Assembly: GCA_021778575.1 (NCBI GenBank)
Contig: JAJYCH010000401.1
Location: 1 to 5,220, forward strand
DNA length: 5,220 bases
Direction: 5' to 3'
Source: Planctomycetota bacterium
Lineage (GTDB): Bacteria > Planctomycetota > Planctomycetia > Isosphaerales > Isosphaeraceae
Of this stretch, positions 1-5,220 are shown one piece after another. The translations under genes and the position numbers were made by a program. Numbering within the stretch: the first letter of the stretch is position 1; the number at the start of each line of letters is the position of its first letter. Under the pieces are notes generated by a model that searched no databases, was not told the origin of the DNA, and saw only the letters and a program-made list of their open reading frames with translations.

Positions 1-69
1 ATATTTCAATTTATCTTACCCTATTTTGAGCCTTCAGCGAGGAGATCCCGAGCATCGGGGCGGTTATTC
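1..69 (+). promoter_or_regulatory. AT-rich leader upstream of sufC, possible promoter
   Basis: The first 28 bases are strikingly AT-rich compared with the GC-rich genes that follow and contain -10-like hexamers such as TATCTT (12-17) and TATTTT (22-27). No convincing -35 box can be paired with them, because the window begins here. A small hairpin (CCCGA 47-51, loop GCA, TCGGG 55-59) lies just before the sufC start. The nearest purine-rich Shine-Dalgarno candidates are AGGAG (about 40-44, too far) and GGGGCGG (57-63, overlapping the hairpin arm), so initiation might be affected by this fold. No palindrome typical of an Rrf2/IscR-type operator was seen. Confidence 0.25.
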
Positions 70-882
70 ATGAGCAAGGTCTTGAAGATTGAGAACCTCC
101 GGGTCGGGATCGATGGCAAGGAGATCCTGAAAGGGGTCAACCTGACGATCAAGGAGGGGGAAGTTCACGCCCTGATGGGGCCGAACGGCACGGGCAAGAG
201 CACTCTGAGCTACGCTCTGGCCGGACACCCGAATTACGAGATCCTCGGCGGGACGGCCACACTCGACGGTCAGGACCTGCTCGCGCTCGAACCCGACGAA
301 CGGGCCAAGGCCGGCCTGTTCCTGGCGTTCCAGTACCCGACCTCGATCCCGGGCGTGACCGTCGCCAACTTTCTCCGGCATGCCGTGACCAACATCCGCA
401 ACCCGGATCGCAAGGACGGCGAAGAGTTGATCTCGATGCGTGAGTTCCGCAAGGAGATCCGCCAGGAGATGGACGAGCTGGGCATGGACCCGGAATTCGC
501 CCGCCGCTACCTCAACGAAGGGTTCTCCGGCGGCGAGAAAAAGCGCGCCGAGGTCTTGCAACTGGCCATGCTCCGCCCGGCGTTTGCGATCCTCGACGAG
601 ACCGACAGCGGCCTCGACATCGACGCCGTCCGGGTCGTCTCCGAAGGGGTGAACCGCGTGGCCGCCAAGATCGGCACCGGTATCCTCGTGATCACCCACT
701 ACGAGCGGATCTTGACCTACATCAAGCCGGGATTCGTCCACATCCTCTTCGGCGGCAAGATCGTCGAGGACGGCGGGCCCGAGCTGGTCAAGCGGCTCGA
801 ATCCGAAGGCTATGACTGGATTCGCGAAAAATATCCCGAAGCCGCCCGTGAAGAGGAACCCCTCGAATCGGCGACTTCCTGA
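70..882 (+). CDS. sufC: SufC, Fe-S cluster assembly ABC-type ATPase
   Basis: SufC is the cytoplasmic ATPase of the SufBCD scaffold, where ATP-driven dimerisation remodels SufB-SufD during Fe-S cluster assembly. The 270-aa protein has every expected ABC element: Walker A GPNGTGKST (residues 37-45), Q-loop glutamine Q88 in AFQYP, signature FSGGEKKR (152-159, the SufC variant of LSGGQ), Walker B with catalytic glutamate in AILDETDSGLD (173-183) and the H-loop H210 in VITHYER. There are no membrane segments, as expected for this non-transport ABC protein. The family is normally about 250 aa; the extra length is an acidic C-terminal tail (about 255-270). The ATG at 70 gives the usual start just before the first beta strand. 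sufB follows after 107 nt that contain a strong hairpin. Nothing in the protein suggests inactivation. Confidence 0.97.
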   Translation: MSKVLKIENLRVGIDGKEILKGVNLTIKEGEVHALMGPNGTGKSTLSYALAGHPNYEILGGTATLDGQDLLALEPDERAKAGLFLAFQYPTSIPGVTVANFLRHAVTNIRNPDRKDGEELISMREFRKEIRQEMDELGMDPEFARRYLNEGFSGGEKKRAEVLQLAMLRPAFAILDETDSGLDIDAVRVVSEGVNRVAAKIGTGILVITHYERILTYIKPGFVHILFGGKIVEDGGPELVKRLESEGYDWIREKYPEAAREEEPLESATS

Positions 883-895
883 TCCATCGGTACTC

Positions 896-926
896 CTTGG
901 AGGGTGCCCCCGGCGCACCCTCCAAG
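896..926 (+). other. Perfect 12-bp hairpin between sufC and sufB
   Basis: CTTGGAGGGTGC (896-907) is the exact reverse complement of GCACCCTCCAAG (915-926), with a 7-nt loop. It starts 13 nt after the sufC stop. It resembles an intrinsic terminator stem, but the following bases (ACCCATCC) are not T-rich, so full termination is doubtful. In an operon, such a hairpin could cause partial attenuation or protect the 3' end of a processed sufC message. Confidence 0.6.
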
Positions 927-989
927 ACCCATCCGACCACCGCTTAAACGAACCCGCGCCTCACGATCCTTCAAAGGACGACTCATATC

Positions 990-2405
990 ATGGCGACCGA
1001 TCTCAATGCCCAGGTCGAGGGGATCAAGGACGAGTACAAGTACGGCTTCCATGACTCGGTGGCCAACTACTCGTTCCAGTCCGGCAAAGGGCTGACCCGC
1101 GAGACCGTCGAGCAGATCTCCGAGATGAAAAGCGAGCCCAAGTGGATGCGCGACATCCGCCTGAAGGCGCTCGAAGTGTTCTGGTCGAAGCCGAACCCGA
1201 TCTGGGGCGGTGAGCTCGCCGACCTCGACTACAACGACATCCGCTACTTCATGCGAGCCGCCGACCGCCAGGGCAAAACCTGGGACGACGTTCCCGCCGA
1301 GATCAAGAACACCTTCGACAAGCTCGGGATTCCCGAGGCCGAACGGAAGTTCCTCGCCGGAGTCGGCGCCCAGTACGACTCGGAAGTGGTCTACCACAGC
1401 CTCCGCGAAGACTTGCAGAAGAAGGGCGTGATCTTCACCGACATGGACACGGCCCTCCGTGAACATGAAGACCTGGTCAAACAGTACTTCGGCACGATCA
1501 TCCCGACCTACGACAACAAGTTCGCCGCGCTCAACACGGCGGTCTGGTCGGGCGGTTCGTTCGTGTACGTCCCGGCCGGCGTGAAGGTCGACATCCCGCT
1601 CCAGGCCTATTTCCGGATCAATGCCGAGAACATGGGCCAATTCGAGCGGACCCTGATCCTCGTCGAGGAAGGGGCCCAGGTCCACTACGTCGAAGGCTGC
1701 ACCGCGCCGATCTACACGAGCGAGAGCCTGCACTCAGCCGTTGTCGAGGTTCTGGTCAAGAAGGGCGGACGCTGCCGCTACACGACCATCCAGAACTGGG
1801 CCAATAACATCTACAACCTGGTGACCAAGCGAGCGGTGGCCCAGGAAGACGCGCTGATGGAATGGGTCGACGGCAACCTCGGCAGCCGCCTGACGATGAA
1901 GTACCCGTCGGTCTACATGACCGGCAAGGGAGCTCGGGGCGAGATTCTCTCGATCGCCTTCGCCGGCAAGGGGCAGCACCAGGACGCCGGCGGCAAGGTG
2001 GTTCACGCCGCGCCTTACACGAGCTCGCGGATCATCTCCAAGAGCATCAGCAAGAACGGCGGCCGGGCTAGCTATCGCGGCTTGCTCAAGGTGGCCAGTG
2101 GTGCCCACGGCTCGAAGTCGAACGTCGTCTGCGACGCCTTGATCCTCGACCCCGCCAGCCGATCCGACACCTATCCTTATATCGAGATCGACGAGGACGA
2201 CGTCAAGATCGGTCACGAGGCCAGCGTCTCCAAGATCGGCGAGGAACAGCTTTTCTACCTGAGAAGCCGGGGCCTGTCCGAAGGAGAAGCCGCGACCTTG
2301 ATCGTCGCCGGTTTCATCGAGCCGCTCGTCAAGGAGCTGCCGATGGAATACGCCGTCGAGATGAACAAGCTCATTCAGCTCCAGATGGAAGGGTCGGTCG
2401 GCTGA
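990..2405 (+). CDS. sufB: SufB, Fe-S cluster scaffold subunit
   Basis: SufB is the beta-helix scaffold subunit on which Fe-S clusters are built, in complex with SufC and SufD. The 471-aa protein is close to the usual 465-495 aa and complete. Recognisable family segments are the N-terminal region with YKYGF and the SGKGLT stretch (16-36), [15 protein letters not shown] (186-200), the [15 protein letters not shown] stretch (268-282), [11 protein letters not shown] (377-387), [16 protein letters not shown] (409-424) and the C-terminal [12 protein letters not shown] motif (450-461). C381 and the H409-E410 pair fit the positions of the conserved cysteine and glutamate (Cys405 and Glu434 in E. coli SufB) implicated in cluster assembly; this mapping is from memory of the family. 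The start at 990 is supported by AAAGGA at 973-978, 11 nt upstream. The last 35 codons are repeated imperfectly 586 bp downstream; this copy has the family-typical residues and is the functional one. Confidence 0.97.
   Translation: MATDLNAQVEGIKDEYKYGFHDSVANYSFQSGKGLTRETVEQISEMKSEPKWMRDIRLKALEVFWSKPNPIWGGELADLDYNDIRYFMRAADRQGKTWDDVPAEIKNTFDKLGIPEAERKFLAGVGAQYDSEVVYHSLREDLQKKGVIFTDMDTALREHEDLVKQYFGTIIPTYDNKFAALNTAVWSGGSFVYVPAGVKVDIPLQAYFRINAENMGQFERTLILVEEGAQVHYVEGCTAPIYTSESLHSAVVEVLVKKGGRCRYTTIQNWANNIYNLVTKRAVAQEDALMEWVDGNLGSRLTMKYPSVYMTGKGARGEILSIAFAGKGQHQDAGGKVVHAAPYTSSRIISKSISKNGGRASYRGLLKVASGAHGSKSNVVCDALILDPASRSDTYPYIEIDEDDVKIGHEASVSKIGEEQLFYLRSRGLSEGEAATLIVAGFIEPLVKELPMEYAVEMNKLIQLQMEGSVG
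2297..2405 (+). repeat. Direct repeat copy A: 3' end of sufB
   Basis: This segment, covering SufB codons 437-471 and the stop, matches 2883-2991 without gaps at 101 of 109 bases (counted by hand). Similarity starts abruptly at CTTGATCGTC and ends at the stop codon. The two copies are 586 bp apart. It is the intact member of the pair. Confidence 0.9.
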
Positions 2406-2414
2406 GAGATCTTT

Positions 2415-2451
2415 GGAGGACAGCCCGTTCTCCTCCCTTGGAAACGGGTTG
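2415..2451 (+). other. Overlapping hairpins after the sufB stop
   Basis: CAGCCCGTT (2421-2429) pairs with AACGGGTTG (2443-2451) as a 9-bp stem with one G-U pair and a 13-nt loop. GGAGGA (2415-2420) is also complementary to TCCTCC (2431-2436), which lies inside that loop. The two stems could alternate or interlock as a pseudoknot. No T-tract follows, so a classic terminator is not supported. Its position 10 nt after the sufB stop suggests a 3' end or processing structure. Confidence 0.4.
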
Positions 2452-2520
2452 TTCCTGAAGCCTCCACGGTGCCCCAAATCAATTGACGAGCCTTTATTGA
2501 AAAGTTGCTGGGAACGAGCA

Positions 2521-2664
2521 ATGCCTGTTGTCTTGACGGAGGCGTTCGGATCTCCCCCACTTGTATCGAATGAGATGATCCTCTACGAACCGAAAACACC
2601 CCAGTTCGGCAGAAAGCGGCTGAGAGATTGGTTAGACGGAATCGGGTATCCGTATGCACCTTGA
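2521..2664 (+). CDS. Hypothetical 47-aa protein
   Basis: I do not recognise this small ORF. It starts at ATG 2521 and encodes a 47-aa product that is proline-rich in the middle and has a basic then aromatic C-terminus (GRKRLRDWLDGIGYPYAP). The same frame is open back to a TTG at 2413, but that would run through the structured sufB 3' flank, so the ATG is preferred. There is no strong Shine-Dalgarno sequence before it. No transmembrane segment or signal peptide is evident. It lies 36 nt upstream of another small ORF with a good ribosome-binding site and could form a two-gene unit with it. Equally it could be the remnant tail of a lost gene. Coding status is uncertain. Confidence 0.3.
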   Translation: MPVVLTEAFGSPPLVSNEMILYEPKTPQFGRKRLRDWLDGIGYPYAP

Positions 2665-2700
2665 TATCTTCAGTCATCTTATGCGAAAGGGAGGTCTATC

Positions 2701-2873
2701 GTGATCGAGACCAAGCCATCGGCTCAGGAATTGAAGGAAGAGATCGATGATCTGAATCGCACTCTGGATTACCTGGAAAAAAGGGGTCTTGGGCGAAAAA
2801 CGAGACTCTCATCAAGAGCCAGATCGCGAGTGTCAAAAAAAGGTTAAAAGAACTCTACGATGAGGACTATTAA
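2701..2873 (+). pseudogene. Small charged helical ORF, frame broken at an A-run
   Basis: A GTG start at 2701 is preceded by a strong Shine-Dalgarno AGGGAGGT (2688-2695), the best ribosome-binding site in the inserted region. In frame 0 the ORF gives 48 aa and stops at TAA 2845-2847, with a basic, low-complexity tail (about residues 34-48). A shift of -1 at the six-A run followed by four Gs (2777-2786) instead gives a 57-aa protein, ending at TAA 2871-2873, that is helical and charged throughout: ELKEEIDDLNRTLDYLEK, then [18 protein letters not shown]. That continuous coiled-coil-like pattern suggests the shifted frame was the original one. Explanations are a frameshift mutation, a sequencing error in the homopolymer, or slippage during transcription or translation. 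The family is not recognised. Confidence 0.4.
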
Positions 2874-2991
2874 GATTCCGAGCTTGATCGTCGCCGGTTT
2901 CATCGAGCGGCTCGTCAAGGAACTGCCGATGGAATACACCGTCGAGATGAACAAGCTCACTCAGCTCAAGATGGCAGGCTCGGTTGGCTGA
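2860..2991 (+). pseudogene. sufB 3'-end fragment fused to a new ATG
   Basis: ATG at 2860 opens a 43-aa frame: eight unrelated residues (MRTIKIPS) followed by 35 residues matching SufB 437-471 with five substitutions. The equivalents of P445, A455, I462, Q465 and E467 have become R, T, T, K and A. Three further changes are silent. Several altered positions (the EP pair, the A of MEYAVEM, the E of MEGSVG) are family-typical in the intact SufB. This fits a fragment no longer under strong selection. Nothing upstream resembles a SufB core and the ribosome-binding site is weak, so a functional product is unlikely. Confidence 0.6.
2883..2991 (+). repeat. Direct repeat copy B: degenerate sufB 3' end
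   Basis: This is the gap-free partner of 2297-2405, with 8 mismatches in 109 bases. It begins 9 nt after the TAA at 2871-2873 and ends exactly at a TGA equivalent to the sufB stop. Sequence beyond both ends does not match copy A. Confidence 0.9.
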
Positions 2992-3108
2992 TCGATCGTC
3001 AAACGAACTCGGATGCCGGAGGTGGGAGATGGTGAAAAGCGTTTTGATATCACCGACCCTTCACTCGAAGGGGTCGCGGTGTTCAGGCCGCTTTTCGCTC
3101 GCTCGAAT

Positions 3109-3129
3109 CGGGACGTGCAACTCGTCCCG
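3109..3129 (+). other. 7-bp hairpin just upstream of the tRNA gene
   Basis: CGGGACG (3109-3115) pairs perfectly with CGTCCCG (3123-3129) around a 7-nt loop. It ends 7 nt before the tRNA 5' end. It could be a terminator-like stem without a T-tract or a structure affecting tRNA 5' processing. The rest of the spacer 2992-3136 shows no credible gene or clear promoter. Confidence 0.4.
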
Positions 3130-3136
3130 GCCCCTC

Positions 3137-3208
3137 TGGCGCGTAGCTCAATGGTAGAGCGGGCTCCTTATAAGAGCCTGACGAGGGGTTCGATTCCCCC
3201 CGCGCCCA
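3137..3208 (+). tRNA. tRNA-Ile, anticodon TAT (reads AUA)
   Basis: A 72-nt cloverleaf can be drawn by hand. The acceptor arm is 3137-3143 with 3201-3207, the D-arm GCTC/GAGC (3146-3149 with 3157-3160), the anticodon stem GGCTC/GAGCC (3162-3166 with 3174-3178), and the T-arm has loop TTCGATT (3189-3195). The anticodon loop CTTATAA places TAT at 3169-3171. Isoleucine identity features known from E. coli tRNA-Ile are present: C4-G69, U12-A23, C29-G41, A35-U36, A37, A38 and discriminator A73 (3208). CCA is not encoded. Two oddities are the U1-C72 mismatch at the end of the acceptor stem and A49-C65 in the T-stem, so function may be impaired. Most bacteria read AUA with a lysidine-modified CAU anticodon, which makes a UAU tRNA uncommon. 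I find no in-frame AUA codon in the genes called here. Confidence 0.87.
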
Positions 3209-3278
3209 AGCCACATCACTCAAGATTGAAGATTTCCAGCACTGAACCCGATACGCAAATCAACGAGAGGTCAATCAA

Positions 3279-3938
3279 ATGGCAGCCTCAATCACATTTC
3301 TCATTGCCCCGGATGGAAAAACAACGATTCATGCACCCACTATTCTCTATGACCTGTACGAAGACTATCGCTATTTCGAGGATCAGGCCAGCAAATTTGA
3401 TCGCACTAATGAGCCATTGACCTACAAGAGAATGGTTCGTGCATCACTCTTGGCGTTTACCAATTACTTTGAGGGGGTGGTTAATCGCTGGGTCGGTTTG
3501 ATCGACCCCGATTTTGACACTCATAAATCAATCGTCGATAAACTTGAGCTTATTCGAGATGCAGCGAAGCGGAAAGGATCACGGCGCTCTCTGCCTGGCT
3601 TGAAACTTAATCATCGTAGCTTGAGGGCTCTTAGGAACAAGATTACTCACCTGAAACTATCAGACGAGGATTCTGAGATTACCGAGGAGTTGTTGAGCGG
3701 ACGGTTTTTCCACGAGGCTAAGAATTTGCATAATTGGCTCCGGCTTGCTTCTCACAGCCTCGAACTGTCTGTTCACGATGATCCCAATCAACTCATGAAA
3801 CCTTATCTCGATGCCCTCGGCAAAGCTTCAGCCATCCGCGAAGATCCTCTCTCCGAAGAAGACGAAGAGCTAGTCAGAATGGCTGAGATGAACTTCCTCG
3901 AAATCGATGCCCGCGAGGCGGCTGATGTCAAAGCCTGA
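3279..3938 (+). CDS. HEPN-domain protein, putative partner of MazF
   Basis: This 219-aa cytoplasmic-looking protein is mostly alpha-helical. The helix at about 50-72 (KRMVRASLLAFTNYFEGVVN and onward), the motif R119-N-K-I-T-H124 in a second helix, and a final helix at about 143-163 fit a HEPN domain, whose R-x4-6-H motif is the catalytic signature of many HEPN RNases. Residues about 96-114 are strongly basic. The tail (188-219) is acidic (SEEDEELVRMAEMNFLEIDAREA) and may be a separate toxin-binding segment; that is inference. The ATG at 3279 has GAGAGG (3265-3270) 8 nt upstream. The stop overlaps the mazF-like gene by 14 nt, the usual antitoxin-first arrangement. One hand-counted line (3361-3420) is 43% GC, against 62% for a sufB line (1261-1320), suggesting transfer. 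It could be an antitoxin, a second toxin, or both; the HEPN assignment rests on motif and helix pattern only. Confidence 0.7.
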   Translation: MAASITFLIAPDGKTTIHAPTILYDLYEDYRYFEDQASKFDRTNEPLTYKRMVRASLLAFTNYFEGVVNRWVGLIDPDFDTHKSIVDKLELIRDAAKRKGSRRSLPGLKLNHRSLRALRNKITHLKLSDEDSEITEELLSGRFFHEAKNLHNWLRLASHSLELSVHDDPNQLMKPYLDALGKASAIREDPLSEEDEELVRMAEMNFLEIDAREAADVKA

Positions 3939-4239
3939 GCGGGGTGAGGTCTGGGTCGTCGATCTCGGATATGCCTCCAAGACGAGACCAGGAGTCGTCT
4001 TCAGCATCAATTATGGCGATCAAGACCGGGCGGTCGTCACACTTGTCACTCACACAACGAGTACTCGGGGCTCACAGTTTGAGATTGTAATTCCCAAGAA
4101 ATTCCTGGATGAAGGGGCGTTTGACGCTCAAAACATTGTCACCGTACCGAACGTCAAGGTTTTTAAGAAACTGGGCAAACTTACGGTTGAGGAATTCGAC
4201 ACGATCGAAACCGCCGTTCGCCACTGGCTCGGACTTTAA
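3925..4239 (+). CDS. MazF/PemK-family endoribonuclease toxin
   Basis: MazF-type toxins cleave RNA at short sequences and block growth unless bound by an antitoxin. The 104-aa product has the usual MazF length and order: RGEVWVVDLG (6-15), the conserved RPGVVFS strand (21-27, R21 being the probable catalytic arginine), VTHTTSTRGSQFEI (41-54, containing the candidate catalytic threonine), then AQNIVTVPNVKVFKKLGKLT (68-87), equivalent to the family's DQIRTIDKxRLGKKIG region, and a C-terminal helix. The start at 3925 is chosen over ATG 3907 because it begins directly before the conserved RGEVW segment and has a GAGG (3914-3917) at reasonable spacing. The gene overlaps the HEPN ORF by 14 nt, implying translational coupling. 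It lacks a terminator and ends 17 nt before sufD. The cognate antitoxin is not a standard MazE; the upstream HEPN protein holds that position. Confidence 0.9.
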   Translation: MSKPERGEVWVVDLGYASKTRPGVVFSINYGDQDRAVVTLVTHTTSTRGSQFEIVIPKKFLDEGAFDAQNIVTVPNVKVFKKLGKLTVEEFDTIETAVRHWLGL

Positions 4240-4256
4240 GCGAGAATTCACCCGCA

Positions 4257-5220
4257 ATGAGCAGCGCATCCGTGATCACACCAACCACCGCGGTCGGAGG
4301 CTTCTCCGAGGCCAGCTTCGAGTCGTTCCTCAAGAGTCGCGACGAGCCCTCCTGGCTCATCGACCGCCGGAAAGCCGCGTTCCAGGCGTTCAGCGCCCTG
4401 CCGTTGCCGACCGCTCGCGACGAGGAATGGCGGCGGACCGATATCCGAGGATTCAAGCTCGGTGGCTTCGTTTCGCCAAACTCCGTGGCCCCGACCGCCG
4501 ATGATCGATCGAGCCTCGCCCCGGCCTGGGACGCCCTGGTCGCTCACTACCCGGCGGGTCTCGAACACATCAACGGAACACCGACGCGATCGGCCGATCC
4601 GTCCAAGCTCGGTGGCGCGGTCCTCATCGACCTGGCGACGGCGGCCAAAACCCATCCCGAGATCCTCGAACGGTACTTCCTGACCGACGCCGTCTCGCTG
4701 ACGGCCGACGCCTTCACGGCCCTCCATGCCGCGTTCTGGACCGGCGGGACGCTCCTTTACGTCCCGAAGGGCGTGAAGGTCGAGACCCCGCTGTTCACTC
4801 TGGTCGGCCTGGCGAACTCCGGCTCGGTCGATCTCGACCACCTGCTCGTCGTGCTCGAAGAAGGGGCCGAGGCCACCCTGGTTCGCGAAACCGCCAGCGT
4901 CGGCCGAGAGGACACTCCCGCCATTCACGCCGGAGCGGTCGAACTTTTCGTCGGCAAGGGGGCCAATCTCCAGTTCGTCAACGTTCAGAACTGGGACGCT
5001 TCGACCTGGCACTTCAGCCGAGAGCGGGCTCTGGTCGGGGCGGATGCTCGGATTCAGTGGACGGTCGGCGGTCTCGGATCGAGGCTGGCGAAGGTCAATC
5101 AGGAGGTCGCCCTGATCGGACCGGGAGCCGATGCCCAGGTCAACGGCGTGATGTTCACCACCGGCAAGCAGCACCTGGCTTACTTCACGCGTCAGGACCA
5201 CGCCGCTCCCAACACCCGGA
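4257..5220 (+). CDS. sufD: SufD, Fe-S scaffold subunit (3' truncated by window)
   Basis: SufD is the SufB paralogue that completes the SufBC2D scaffold. From ATG 4257 the frame is open to the window end (321 codons plus one base), so the C-terminal part is missing. Supporting features are the N-terminal PTARDEEWRRTDI segment (51-63), typical of SufD, and the beta-helix block FWTGGTLLYVPKGVKVETPL (160-179), which closely parallels SufB 185-204. VLEEGAEATLV (199-209), VQNWDASTWHFSRERA (243-258) and the QDHAAPNTR stretch (313-321) follow. Composition returns to the GC-rich style of sufC and sufB. The ribosome-binding site is weak (a GAG at 4242-4244), so translation may depend on coupling with the upstream gene. 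Inserting the HEPN-mazF cassette upstream has probably replaced the original sufB-sufD junction. Confidence 0.95.
   Translation, partial: MSSASVITPTTAVGGFSEASFESFLKSRDEPSWLIDRRKAAFQAFSALPLPTARDEEWRRTDIRGFKLGGFVSPNSVAPTADDRSSLAPAWDALVAHYPAGLEHINGTPTRSADPSKLGGAVLIDLATAAKTHPEILERYFLTDAVSLTADAFTALHAAFWTGGTLLYVPKGVKVETPLFTLVGLANSGSVDLDHLLVVLEEGAEATLVRETASVGREDTPAIHAGAVELFVGKGANLQFVNVQNWDASTWHFSRERALVGADARIQWTVGGLGSRLAKVNQEVALIGPGADAQVNGVMFTTGKQHLAYFTRQDHAAPNTR

Noticed and set aside
64..918. Long minus-strand open frame opposite sufC
   Set aside because: It is the codon-position shadow of GC-rich sufC, with low-complexity composition and no recognisable domain.
810..2477. Two long minus-strand open frames opposite sufB (810-1733 and 1734-2477)
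   Set aside because: Both mirror the sufB reading frame and resemble no protein family; sufB itself is unmistakable.
2483..2511. Possible promoter with TTGACG (2483-2488)
   Set aside because: No acceptable -10 hexamer lies 16-18 nt downstream (TGCTGG at 17 nt), so it was not listed as a feature.
2992..3208. T-box riboswitch upstream of the HEPN gene, with the tRNA-like fold as part of it
   Set aside because: The fold is a full cloverleaf with a proper anticodon loop and discriminator; no T-box consensus or antiterminator pair is visible.
3013..3420. 135-codon plus-strand frame across the tRNA
   Set aside because: It runs straight through the tRNA gene and into the HEPN gene in another frame, with no family resemblance.
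2406..4256. Insertion sequence or integrase-driven element
   Set aside because: No transposase or recombinase gene, terminal inverted repeats or repeat of the tRNA 3' end were found in the window; only the sufB repeat hints at mobility.
4109..4504. 131-codon plus-strand frame spanning the mazF end and sufD start
   Set aside because: It is out of frame with two recognised genes and its arginine-rich composition is typical of a GC-rich shadow frame.
4248..5201. 317-codon minus-strand frame opposite sufD
   Set aside because: It is a shadow of sufD, which has clear family motifs on the plus strand.

Overview
The window is a piece of a GC-rich bacterial chromosome carrying an iron-sulfur cluster assembly (SUF) operon on the + strand: sufC (70-882), sufB (990-2405) and the first 321 codons of sufD (4257 to the window end). 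SufC is the ABC-type ATPase; SufB and SufD are the paralogous beta-helix scaffold subunits it works with. Codon choice, composition and protein style resemble a planctomycete, perhaps of the Isosphaera group. That placement is an impression from the sequence, not a search result.

The unexpected part is the 1.85 kb between sufB and sufD (2406-4256), where sufD would be expected to follow sufB directly. This block is patchy and in places clearly less GC-rich than the suf genes. From left to right it holds: a hairpin-rich sufB 3' flank; two very small ORFs (2521-2664, and 2701-2873 with an apparent frameshift at an A-run); a degenerate copy of the last 109 bp of sufB (2883-2991) joined to a new start codon; a spacer with a hairpin; a tRNA gene with anticodon TAT, reading the AUA isoleucine codon (3137-3208); and a two-gene cassette.

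The cassette is a 219-aa protein with a HEPN-type R-x4-H motif and an acidic C-terminal tail (3279-3938), overlapping by 14 nt a MazF/PemK-family endoribonuclease toxin (3925-4239). sufD starts only 17 nt after the mazF stop, with no visible terminator, so the cassette is probably co-transcribed with sufD.

Working interpretation: an accessory module (tRNA-Ile(UAU), HEPN protein, MazF) has been inserted into an essential-type Fe-S operon, with a partial sufB duplication as a scar. The HEPN-MazF pairing is the best candidate for an undescribed system. The HEPN protein takes the antitoxin position, but its own RNase motif is intact. No transposase, integrase, CRISPR array or rRNA gene is visible.
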